Below, piece after piece: positions 1-11,331 of a stretch of DNA of 64,000 nucleotides. How positions within the stretch are numbered: position 1 is the stretch's first letter; every line of letters begins with the position of its first letter. Origin of the DNA: Watersipora subatra. Taxonomy: Eukaryota > Bryozoa > Gymnolaemata > Cheilostomatida > Watersiporidae. Location: NCBI RefSeq assembly GCF_963576615.1, contig NC_088708.1, positions 24,807,191-24,871,190 on the forward strand, in the 5' to 3' direction. The notes beneath the pieces are model-generated. The model saw only the letters and a program-made list of their open reading frames with translations, was not told where the DNA came from and ran no database searches. Made by a program: the position numbers and the translations under genes.

Positions 1-436
1 GGCATACACTACCGAATTCTCATAAACTGAAGTGAATGTGCTAGTCTCAAGAAGTTCTGTTACACATGGTTTTCCCATTTGGAAACCGCGTGGTAAAAGG
101 AAAGATTAGCTATTTTAATTTTGGTAAAATAAATGCGCTATAAATTGAACATTTGTTTGCAACCCGAGTTTATCTGATCTAATATAGAAAAGGGAGTATG
201 TTGTTAACAAAATGCTGAACATTCATGATGTTTCCATTTTTCGTTGGCTGGATTATCATACATGTTTGTACAAGTACATTCATCGAATAATCAAGCTTAC
301 CAACATGAAAATTTATCATTGGATACAGTCTGACCTTAGATTTTGAACAATTTTAGACCGGAACCTTTTTGACAGGAAAATTTGAGATTTTTATACCCCG
401 GCTTTGACCCAAAATTCAGCTTTTGATCAACCTTAA
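1..436. other. Non-coding, nothing recognised
   Basis: AT-rich sequence without a convincing reading frame, RNA gene or repeat. It runs up to the left end of the first TTAA-flanked element. Confidence 0.5.
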
Positions 437-1313
437 AGGTTGACTTGCAACAAAATTCACATTACAGTTATTTGGTATCATAAGATTCACCATGTCTTAC
501 TTTGTTGTGTTGTAGGTGCAAAATATATGGAAATGTGATTACAAACTCTTAAAAGCTAAAAACGAACAGTTAATCGCAGCCACACGAGACCGCCGTAGTT
601 TGGATTCGCTTTCCAAAATGGCTCAAATAGGACGTAGTTGTTACAGGATGGTTTCTGTTTACACTTTCATGCAACCTCATTAGTCGAAATATTTTTACAA
701 ATATACTTCACGCGTTCAATAAAACCATGTCTATTGTTTTTACGCGTCTATTTTATCGTCATTGTAATGCTGTCACTTTTAGCACTGGTATCTAATAACT
801 TACCGTAAAAAATCGTTAAACTTTTTAACCTTACCTCGAAGGAGTATATATCATGGTCTGATAATCATGACGAGCCTGTTGGTTACCGGTGATAATCGGA
901 AAGAGCTGCAAAAATTATTTGCGAAGTATTGAGTCACGTGATCAGATTACGACTTGACGATTGAATAATGCCGAAAGAAAACTGTAAAGTAGCAAGCATC
1001 TATATTTGATACTGGGTCTTCGGTAAAACCCGAAGTGTTTGTCATAAACTAGTGCTACGATAAGTTTTACATTAAGCTTTTTATTGGCCTTTCAACTCAC
1101 GTGAGAACATACGTGACAAGACGATAACCAAACTGGAATGACTACGTCAGATAAATAAACAGATTCCAATCTACGGCGGCTTTTCGTTCTTGAGCTTTTA
1201 AGAGCTGGTAATCACATTTCCACGTATTTGACACCTACAACACAACAGAGTAAGACATGGTGAATCTTTTGATACCAAATAACTGCAATGTGAATTTTGT
1301 TGCAAGTCAACCT
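437..1313. mobile_element. TTAA-flanked TIR element, copy 1
   Basis: An 877-bp non-coding element with terminal inverted repeats of about 130 bp. The left end begins AGGTTGACTTGC and the right end finishes GCAAGTCAACCT, and TTAA lies on both sides (433-436 and 1314-1317). Two more copies occur at 6493 and 31299; this copy is inverted relative to them. A TTAA target is typical of piggyBac-type elements, but TA (Tc1/mariner) cannot be excluded because TTAA contains TA. No transposase is encoded, so it is non-autonomous. Confidence 0.8.
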
Positions 1314-1317
1314 TTAA

Positions 1318-2252
1318 GGAATCTTTAATTTTTTTATGTTACATTTGATAAAAATAAAACACAAATGTTTCTGTTGTCCTCTTTTTATTTAACACAATCT
1401 TTACTAGGGTGCGTTACTCTATTCTTTCATTGAATTTTTTAGCATAGGCTAGCCTTTGCTATTTTAATGTTTACGTTAAACTTGGTAAAAGTAAAATATC
1501 TGTTTGTTTCATGATCATAGTAAATCTTTTATCAAAATAAAACAAGGTCTATTTCTACCCATTTTTATTATGGTATACAGTATACAAGACCGAGCAACCG
1601 AGGCTGGGGTATGAGTTGCTACAGATACAGGGGTACAGTACATTACCCAACCTAGTCTAGTGTATTAATAATTTTTTGTGAGACAATCATATTACATATT
1701 ACCTGCTTTCTTTTTACATGTGCGTTCTGTTTATGATAAAAAATAGTGGAAAAAATGCTTGAAAAAGTTGTTTTCTCGACTTGGATAATCAGTTTCAGAT
1801 TTTGAACAAATCACGTTGTAAACAGCCTTCTGTAACGAATTATTGTCGAAAATCAAGGTTTGACGTAGTTTTGGTTATAGTAAAAATGTTATGCTCCAAA
1901 AAGCATATTATTATGTATATCTTCAACTTCAGTGTAAACATGGTGGCAGACATAATGCAAACAGTATTTAGAAAATAGGGTCAGATTTACTTGTGAATGA
2001 TTATTCAATTGTCATATATGCATTTAATGTAACAAATCAGTTCAAGTTGCAAAATGTATCAACCAAATCGATACTCTGTTTTTTTAATTTGGATTTGTAT
2101 TAGAAACAGTAGTGTGGTAGCAAGACTTCTGACTATAGGCTCTTTCACAACAGAGCATGTAAATTGCTAGGCTGAAATTTAGCCTTAAATAGGGAGTTAA
2201 GGAAGCAGCAAATGAATACTTCAGTCTGGTAGTACAATGCCTCATCACATTC
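1318..2252. other. Non-coding, nothing recognised
   Basis: AT-rich sequence. The only open frame (1781-1978) is short, compositionally ordinary and unlike any family I know. Confidence 0.4.
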
Positions 2253-2397
2253 TTGCTGACCATCGTTTGTAAATATACTAAACGATCCTTCTCTTTAAAA
2301 AATATCGTCTACACAATTGCAACTATGTTTTTAATTTGGAGTAATGAACTCATGAAATTTTTTCCAATTGTTCTGGGTAGATGTGCTCTAACAGCTT

Positions 2398-2528
2398 TTC
2401 TGTATTCGATGTCTTCGTGGAACACTGTCTGTGATTACTATGGTGATGCCGATCACATTTGGGTGTTTTTAACCAGCGCGTCTGTAGCTCCGGTTATGTC
2501 ACTCGACTACATTTTAGAAGATTTTTAA
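2398..2528 (+). CDS. Possible terminal coding exon, unknown protein
   Basis: An open frame ending at TAA 2526-2528 with balanced codon composition. Possible acceptors are ...GGGTAG before about 2380 and ...CTAACAG at 2397. A possible AATAAA signal follows near 2601-2608. The peptide includes the stretches VCDYYGDADHIW and SLDYILEDF, which I cannot assign to a family. It could be the last exon of a gene lying to the left, or a chance ORF. No upstream exon was found in the window. Confidence 0.2.
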
Positions 2529-3160
2529 AGTTGGCACCGCATAACTCTTCATGCGTTATTTTTATTGTTTTTTATGGAACATAATGGCCATGTATTTTGT
2601 AAATAAAAAGGTAGAATTTCTCCATTTTAGCTGTTCTGTGAAAGCAACCTGATTTTAAAATTTTTCTATATACATTTTTTGGCTTCTAAAACCTATTATG
2701 TAGACAATTGTCAAAATGCATGGTCTCCAGTGCTTGAATGCATCATAGCATACAGATAGGGTAAAGGAGACAGTTTGAGCTGACATATTTCAGTAAATAA
2801 AAAAGTCATTGGTTTATAAAACTTTTAAAAACCTCTTGCCACTTTTTCTTTGAGTGCTAATAAAACAACACGGACCCACTGTTCACACTGTGTAGTGTTG
2901 GTGAGTCTTTAACTGTCCGAGTATTCCTTGCTTAAAAATAGCTATGGTTTGGTAATATCAATGGTTATCATGAGTGTACAACTCCTACTGCCTTGCTTAC
3001 AGTTAACTAGTGCCAGTCTGCCCTGTACATTTAAAGCTTACTATGAATTGGTTAATCATCATTTGTTGTAGTTTTTCACCCAATCGAATTCCTGGTATCT
3101 AATTTCGCTTAAGAAACATTTACAGAAACAGTCGGGTGTCTACTTCCTTGCTCTTGTGTG
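2529..3160. other. Non-coding, nothing recognised
   Basis: AT-rich spacer between the doubtful terminal exon and the 24-bp tandem repeat. Confidence 0.4.
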
Positions 3161-3400
3161 ACTGGTGCTATATGGTACTATATGACTGGTGCTATATGGT
3201 ACTATATGACTGGTGTTATATGGTACTACATGGCTGGTGCTATATGGTACTATATGACTGGTGTTATATGGTACTATATGACTGGTGCTATATGATATTA
3301 TATGACTGGTGCTATATGGTACTATATGACTGCTGCTATATGGTACTATATGACTGCTGCTATATGGTACTATATGACTGCTGCTATATGGTGCTATATG
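3161..3400. repeat. 24-bp tandem repeat, about 10 copies
   Basis: Ten head-to-tail copies of a 24-bp unit beginning actggtgctatatggtacta. Because 24 is divisible by three, long repetitive open frames appear on both strands (an 8-residue period such as VLYDWCYM on +). These are explained by the repeat, not by a gene. Confidence 0.9.
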
Positions 3401-4449
3401 ATTGGCTGCTTGGAATCGTAACAACTGTGATGACTGCTCTCAAAATTAGTCATGTCACCTGCTGTTGCTGGATAGCTGCTGTTTGTTGCGTACACATCAG
3501 GTCTTAGCTTTATATTGATGCTATTTTTCTTTGCATTATTTGAATGGTGCGAGTTAATATCTACTCAGCACAGATCGAGGTGTTTTTTCATAAGTAGCTA
3601 CGTGTATATCCATAATTTGGAACATCCATTCTCTGTATGTGCGCTACCCAATTGTTACATGCTATTACTTGGGGTAGTGTATGTGCAGTTCTATATGTTT
3701 TGGTGTAATACGTAAAGCGCAGTGATGTCACACTAACGCTAGCAATGCCTACTTATGTAAACAATACTATTGTCAAAAAATTAGGTGATTAAAAAGCAGA
3801 GGATCATTTTAAAGTTAGATCTGTGTGAATGGTTTGAAAGCACGAGCATGTTGAGTTAATACTGTTACTAGCTCATAGTTAAACGTATATTATTGAAGTA
3901 GAACTGAGGTTCCTTGTTGAATTCTTACAATTAGTTGAGTGAAATCCTGCTTAACACGTTTTATTAATATTACCATATTATACATACTTTAGAGTAATTC
4001 ATTTACAATTCTGTGGAAGACGACTAAAGCTACTTTTATTTTCCCTAGGTAGCTAAGGTTTCGTAAAAGCTTAGAATTTACCAGCTATTAAAGCTATGCT
4101 TGGCATATAAGGAACTAACAAGCTGTCATTGGGAAACTATTTTCCGCTTCATTTCATAAAATCTTGGATGAGCTATCTTGTAAGTTGATTGGGAGCTAAT
4201 AAATGCTAGTTGGCGAGAGCGTGGTGTTGGTACAAACAAGACCAGAGGTACTACTATGAGTATTCTAAGAGTTTTCATTGTATTTTCTATATTGAACATC
4301 TAGATTGCTGATTTATCAAGATTCTAGGATGGGCTGAATTCATACCCATCTGAGTTGACCATTTTGTAGTAAACCGTATGTTTGACATGTCCAAAATCAT
4401 TAGTATCTGTACGGATATATTATTCCCATACATCTTTACTCTCATAGAC
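3401..4449. other. Spacer and probable UBFD1 5' region
   Basis: No recognised gene. It should contain the UBFD1 promoter and 5' UTR. An in-frame upstream ATG at 4378 would add 24 hydrophobic residues to UBFD1, but the family N-terminus is acidic and hydrophilic, so ATG 4450 is preferred. Confidence 0.4.
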
Positions 4450-7400
4450 ATGGAAGACCAAAACATGAACAGTGATGAGGAAAATAAAAGTAGTGGAGAT
4501 AAAGAATTCGTCGAGAAAAGAGAAGATGCATCTAAAAACATGGAGACTGCTGTCACAGACTCGCCGTCAGAGATAATAGACACGAGCTCAGCTGAGATAG
4601 CGGTAGCAGCGGAGGTTACGCCTGTCACGAGTGAACAAACTGACACACCTGCTGGGCTTTCACAACCAAATCTACAGCCTACAAGTGATGCAACTGTGCC
4701 CACAGTAGAACGTCCTCCTCGCGAGCCAATCAATATAAAAATAATTTACAACAAAAAAAAATATGACCATTTCATTGACATTAACTGCACAATATTAGAG
4801 CTTAAATGCGATATTGAAAAGCTGACGGGTAAGAATACTGTAGTTGCCATTATTTTGGTTTGAAATTTGTAATTTCTTGTTTTTTTTCAAAGTTACAGCT
4901 CATATTTCTTTTATATATTTTATGTTAGACTCTTGCATGCTGTGTTTGTGAATTAATAATATTAGTTTTCTTTATTAGTAAGATGGTAATGGAAGTCAGG
5001 ATTTTAAGAATGTATTTATGTTGTTACAGGTGTGCCTGTTGCTACACAAAAAGTAATGTACAAGGGTAAGTGATGGGCATATGGCTGTTTACACCATTCT
5101 TTTGCATGGCACTGTTCAATTATAGTTATTGCACTTGGCTATCCAAAAGCCTGCGAAGTCTTGATACGATGGTTTCTACTGCTTCGCTTCCATACTGCAG
5201 TGCATACGTCTCTTAGGTTCAACACAAGACACCCAAACCTTGAAACAATTAAAGGTTAGTAAGTCAGCCAACAAGTTTATGGTCATCGGGTCAACTATGG
5301 ATGATTTGCTAAAGGTCGCAACCCCTGATATAAAGGCTGCCAACAGTTCTGGTGCAGGCACAGCAACTGCTACAAGCAAAGAACCACTTTGTAAACAAAC
5401 TGTAAGTCACCTGCATACAAATTTAATAAGCAAATACACAATTTTTTACTTTAAATATCAGTCTCCACATATTATACCACCATAGACCAGTTTGCCTTAC
5501 AAATACTGTACTTTTTTGTAGCTGAATATTTATAGTAGGAGTTGTCTTATTTATGTTGCATTGAGTGTTTAGCTATCCAAGTGACTTGATCAGAACAAAT
5601 TGGGTGCAGTCTCATGGCATTAGCCATTCAGTAATTTGTAAGTCAGTCATAAATATCAATACTTTTTTATAACTAGCACGTTATTATCACCCACATGCTC
5701 CAAAGGAAGCATATCTCAATTAAGTTTGCGTATCCTGTCTCCTAACGATTTTCAAAATAGTGCCTAACCTGCTGAGATTGCTGGCGTACAAGAACTATGC
5801 TTGAAGATGCATGTTAACTATCGATGTTGCTATTATTTGACTTGGGTATGTTGAGCAAACATTTGGTCTCTGGATGCAATGCTGTGTATCTATGGATGAT
5901 TCTACATCAAGACAAGTTGTCGTAACACTTGACAATGTAATTATCTTCAAGGTGATGCCATTCATAGCCTCGTGTTGCTTTACTCAAGGTAATCAGTGTT
6001 TTGGCTAGACCTCATTGTAAAAAAGGAAGTAATCTTTATTTATTACTTTATTGAAAATTACATCCTTATAAACAAGCGTTTTCTAAATTACACCATACAG
6101 AATCATAAAATAAAAAATGCAACAGCTGGTCAACAAAATGAAATAAATGGTTTGCCATTTATTTCATTTAGCGTTTGAAATACTTTTCACTGTTAAGAGA
6201 AACTAACATCCAAATAATATCCATTAGGTATTATATGTCCACCGTAATATCCATTAAATATTAGATCAAAGATTGAAAAAGGGGCGATAATATTTATAAC
6301 GGAGACAGTTGAAGAGTTTGGATACAAAAAGGGTCACACAAGAATTCTATTCGATTGCAAATAATGATATGGCTCGGCAATCATTGTTGTTTCATTGAAT
6401 TTGAAGGTGATCATTGTACCATTAGTGCTATTACATTTTTACAACTTGTTAGACAACTGGGTTTTAATTTGCATATCAGTCTCTCACTTTATAGTTTGAC
6501 TTGCAACAAAATTCACATTACAGTTATTTGGTATCAAAAGGTTCACCATGTCTTACTCTGTTGTGTTGTAGGTGCAAAATATCAGGAAATGTGATTACAA
6601 GCTCTTAAAAGCTCAAAAACTAACAGTTAATCGCAGCCTTCACGAAAATGCCGTAGGTTCGAATCCCTCTATTTCGATGACGTACTCAACTCGACATGGT
6701 TATTGTTTTGACACGTGATGTTATCACGTGAAATGAAAGGCCAATAAAAAGCTCAATATAAAATGTCTCGTAGCACTAGTTTATGACAAAAACTTCTGAT
6801 TCTACCAGAAAGCCCTTATCAAATATAGATGCTACTTTACAGTTTCATTTCAGCATGGTCTAATAATTTAGTCGTAATCTAATCATGTGACACATACTTT
6901 CTGCCAAATGGCGCGAACAATTTTTGCAGCATTATTCGACCATCCCAGGTGACCCACAGGCTCCTCATGTTTATCAGAGAATGATTGCACTTTTTCGAGC
7001 TAAGGTTAAAAATTTAATTAATTTTTAGGCTAGGTTTTAAGGTATCAGTGCTCAAAGGGACAGGATTACAACGGTGATGATGAAATAGGCGTGTAAGGAC
7101 AATAGACATGGTTTTATTGAATGCGTGAAGTATATTTGTGAAAATATTTCGACGAATGAGGTTGCATGAAAGTGTAAACAGAAGCACATCATGTTCAACT
7201 ACGTCCCATTTGAACCTTTTTGGAGAGGGGTTTCAACGTATGGCATTTTCGTGATGTCGGCGATTAACTGTTTGTTTTTGAGCTTTTAAGAGCTTGTAAT
7301 CACATTTCCACATATTTGGCACCTACAACACAGCAAAGAAAAACATGATGAATCTTTTTCTGCCAAATAACTGTAATGTGAATTTTGTTGCAAGTCAGTC

Positions 7401-10288
7401 TTTAAAGTAATGGAAATTAAAATCCTGTATATTCATGTGGTGTACGTAACTTCTGTTGACAAAAATCTGATGTTTTCCATTACTATGATTTGTTGAAAGA
7501 GATTTGTATTCGGCTGTTTACTAGAGCATCGACCTGACCCTTGTCATCACTATCGCTTGGAGGGTATAACCTGGAAAGCTTTTTGCAGGTACATAAAAAG
7601 GTACTCGATAAACATGGAAAACCTGAAGACGTTGCGGTTGGCATAAAGGGAGCAGCCCTACCCCTTCCTAACACACCTCTTTCGGGCATGTACAACAAGT
7701 ATGGAGGCAAAACGAGGCTGACATTCAAGCTCGATTCTGATGAGTTGTGGATAGGCACCAAAGGTAGTGGAATTGGCTTCTCTTGACTCTAACTAGGATA
7801 TGTGGCTTTTCTCTTTTTGCTAACTTGTACCAGTAATAATTCTGTGAAAGCTGTTTCAGGAGTCATGGTGATCTCTCGTTGCTTGTCGTGATGCTTGTCG
7901 TCGAAGTAATTCATGTATCATACATAAGATATTACCTTAGTTTTTAAAGGGTTAGTTGTTCTTGTATTGTACCCATGCATGCTGTTCAATTAAATACTGT
8001 GCCAAGTGATTTTCTTTTGTTATATCTACTTTTGTTATATCTAGGTCTTTAGACTTCTTGTGCCCATTGTGTTTTCTATCTTCACAGAACCACTTGGAAT
8101 AGGGTTGGAAAAAATCAGTTCTTTTTCAAAAAACTGAATAAACCAGGTTTTCTGGTTTAAACATTTTTTTAAGGTTTATATAATTTGACCAAGGTTTTTG
8201 CAATTTCAAGTCTAATTAACATCATTTAATATAGCTGCATAATTGAGTATTGAACATACATATGTGGAACCATCTGTTAAATATGGTCAGAAATCTTATG
8301 ATATAAAGTGAATATATTGCATGTATGTTCGTTCAGTTAGCACATAGTAGCACAAATCATAGCACAACAATGAATTAGTGAATTTCATTTTCAAAATTCC
8401 TACTTGTACATAAAGCTGTATACAGCTTTATGTACAAGTAGGAATTTGTACTAGTTGTAAGTAGAATTATGTACAAGTAGAAAATTCTACTTGTACATAA
8501 ACCTGTATACAGCTTTATGTACAAGTAGAAATTTGTACTAGTTGTAAGTAGAATTATGTACAAGTAAAAATTTCTACTTGTACATAAAGCTGTATACAGC
8601 TTTATGTACAAGTAGGAATTTTAATCTTAGTGATTAATTGTGTGGTAGTGAAGAACACTTGGACATTTTGCTACGTGTACTTTAAGTCTATCATGGCCTT
8701 GCGTTATGACAGCACACTTTTTAAATTTTGCCTTAAAACCTTTGCCTCCTGCAGTTCGAGTGAAAAACTGCCAAACGGGATCTTGTTTGCGAGGCATGTT
8801 GGAAATTCAAGACACAACATTTCAAAACACAAAAAACTTGTTAAACTGAATTCTAACAATCCAACTACTTTGGCTTGTGCCCACTAAATGAAATATTAGT
8901 TTGCAAACCTGAAGCTTTTGCCCAAAAGAATTTTATTGTTTTAATTTCTAATTATAAGCAATCCTCTTTCACTGGCCAGACTCAAAAGTTTTCGTTCATT
9001 ATTAGAGACGATGATGGTATTAATACATTTCTCATGGTTTTCACATTTCATCAGTAAAGGCATCATTATATTACTTGATAAAAGCAATTGAAAATGAAAT
9101 TCACTAATTCGTTGTTATGCTATGATTTGTACTACTATGTGCTAAATGAACTTCCACCGCTGATAATTACATAGAATTGCATTTCTATCGCACAGGAATT
9201 ACTAGGAGAAAATCTATATTTTTATTACATATATTAAAATATTGTTTTTCACAAGAAATAATGAAAAAAATCGTAAAAAACCAGTTTTTCGGCTGGTTTG
9301 AACCGCTGGATTTATACTGCGCCAACCCTGCTATGGAAAATGCAGATGGTAGCTTACTGGCTCTTATGTTGCAAGGGTTAATTCTGTCTTGATATATAAA
9401 AAAGTTATATGGTTTGCATGAGTTTTTGTAGAGCCCGATGATTTGTGTGGCGCGTTCACACATTCTTCAACTGTAATATTTTTCCTGGCTGGCTAGAGGC
9501 TGTTTGTCATCCTGAATGAATGTGTTGCATCTGTTGTAGAGAGGACACAGAAAATTAAGATGCCATCTATAAAAGATATTGTGTCTCAGCCTATAGAAGG
9601 CCATGAGGACTACCACATCATGGTATGGGATGTTTGCTATATTTTTAGTCTAACAAAGTGTGTAACAGGTTGTCCTTGCTATGTGATTGAGGTATTCTAT
9701 TTTAACATCCAGAGCTTTTCCCAGATATTTAAAACTAGAGTTTTCTGATTATATGCCAATTTATTTACCATTTTAGCTATAATTGTTTATTTAAATACTG
9801 TTTGTTAACATATGCATCGCATTGATTGAAGAAGTAGTGGTAGTTATTTCAATACCAAAGATGTGTTGTATTTGCCATAACCTCCTCCCATATATTCACA
9901 AATTTTGTTGGTGTTGCACTTTGTTTTTAGTTTTTTACCATTTTATTTACAACATTGTAATGGGCGAAAACCTGGAAACGTTGAAATTTTATTCACACTT
10001 CGAGACCGTTATTTTCTCAGATTTTACTTACTGTGTCAAAAAGTTTGTATGTACAAGTGATTGGAAGCTAAGGTTGAACTGTATCCCAATTATTATAGTT
10101 GTACTAATAGATAGATTTTGTACATTCATAATAATTGCCTTTGTTGGGTTATGCTAATTATGCCTGTCATATTCCAGGGCATCCAACTGGGTTCTACTGA
10201 AGCCTCAAAATACTGGATATACTGGGTGCCCGCTCAGTACATAAATGCAATCAAGGACACAGCCCTAGGAAAATGGGGAGAGTTTTAG
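4450..10288 (+). CDS. UBFD1: UBFD1, ubiquitin-like domain protein
   Basis: Six exons: 4450-4828, 5030-5065, 5217-5401, 7589-7763, 9540-9622 and 10178-10288. All introns are GT-AG, phases agree, and the total of 969 nt encodes 322 aa, close to the family length of about 310. The N-terminal ~90 residues are acidic and low in complexity. A ubiquitin-like fold follows (about 94-170, with the conserved QKVMYKG and MVIGST). The conserved C-terminal block comes next, with KVLDKHGKPEDV, PLSGMYNKYGGK, LWIGTK, EGHEDYH and a terminal ALGKW. UBFD1 is known as a polyubiquitin-binding protein linked to NF-kB signalling; that role is family knowledge. Intron 3 holds a TTAA-flanked element and intron 4 a palindrome-rich TIR element. 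Start choice is the main uncertainty. Confidence 0.95.
6493..7401. mobile_element. TTAA-flanked TIR element, copy 2 (in UBFD1 intron 3)
   Basis: A 909-bp relative of the elements at 437 and 31299, in the same orientation as the latter. The inverted ends are more diverged (AGTTTGACTTGC / GCAAGTCAGTCT). TTAA is kept on the right (7402-7405) but has drifted to TTAT on the left (6489-6492), suggesting an older insertion. Confidence 0.75.
8331..9151. mobile_element. TIR element with internal palindrome array (UBFD1 intron 4)
   Basis: Inverted ends of about 65 bp: the left arm runs from GTTCAGTTAGCACATAGTAG to near 8398, and the right arm is its complement at about 9088-9151. Internal open frames (8630-8887, 8875-9057) look like chance ORFs. 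No clean target duplication was seen, so the superfamily is unknown. Confidence 0.7.
8394..8620. repeat. 87-bp tandem repeat built on 40-bp palindromes
   Basis: Three units spaced exactly 87 bp apart (palindromes starting at 8401, 8488 and 8575). The first and third are perfect 40-bp palindromes whose half reads tacttgtacataaagctgta. The first extends to 54 bp (8394-8447). The middle copy has one mismatched pair. This could extrude as cruciforms. Confidence 0.95.
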
Positions 10289-11331
10289 CAAGACTGGTAA
10301 ACTGCGCTGCTGCCCGTTTAGCTGAGCGAGTAAAGCATTTATGGTTGGAGGCCAGCATTAAATGGTGTATTTATTTGCATTTGTAGAGCTAGCACATACA
10401 AGTACTTTGCGCTCCAGGTGGCACATATAGGCATTGTATGCATGAAACATTTAATAAACATCGTATTTAGCTACCAGCATGAGGTACCATTGGTCTTACC
10501 ACATAACACCAGCATGAAGTACCATTGGTCTTACACCACATAACACGTCTAGGCAGTTACATACATGGTATGGTCACATGAGGGAATAGTCATGCCCATA
10601 ATTAGATCAACTTGCCAAGAATGAACGTCCTAACTCAAATTAGCATTGATGATGGCAAGTTATTGACATTAAGGAAGCAAGTACTTATCTGATGGAATGA
10701 GTGCTCTAGTTACTATGGAAACATCCCTGCCAAGAAAGATTTAGAGGTCTATAAGCTTTTTTGCAATCTGTAATGTTAGTATGTTCGACTTATAAAAAAC
10801 AGGAAGGTTACTTTCCTTGAGTGCTCCTTTTATTTGTTGTATGATAGTTTTGTCTGAATTGACACTTGTTAACATCAACATATATTAAGAGCTGGTAGAT
10901 GAACCTAGACTGTCACTTGTAAAAAAAACTTAGTAGTATCAAGCACTAATATATATTTATACAAAGCAACGCAGAGATATAGTCTTGTATGTGGAGAATC
11001 GTATGAGCATTGGTAAATGTCACATCATTGGTTGTCAACAACTCATGTACCGGTAAGTATTACATCCTGTTGTGTAATACTTGAGGCTGTTGCGCAGATC
11101 CAGATCAGATAGTATTACCTTTTATAGGCATATATAGTAGCACTTGATTTACAGCTTGTAAAATAATCCAACCATAACCTTAGCACAAAATACATATAAT
11201 TGAAAAACAGCATTATAAGAACAAGTCAGTTAAAAATGTAATAACAAAATATATAAATTGGGTTTGTTGTCATAGTCCATAGTAAATATGAATATTCAAA
11301 TGCACCCAGTTCAGGTTGTCAGCCTTGCAAG
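10289..11331. other. Tail-to-tail spacer between UBFD1 and the JmjC gene
   Basis: Contains the 3' UTRs of two convergent genes. There is a ~35-bp tandem duplication around 10478-10545 (motif accagcatgaagtaccattg). Nothing else recognised. Confidence 0.5.
10453..10458 (+). terminator. Candidate polyadenylation signal of UBFD1
   Basis: AATAAA 165 bp after the UBFD1 stop codon. It is the first canonical hexamer downstream. Context only, no transcript evidence. Confidence 0.4.

Noticed and set aside
8630-9057. Two overlapping plus-strand ORFs (85 and 60 aa)
   Set aside because: They lie inside the TIR element in a UBFD1 intron, show no family features and overlap each other.
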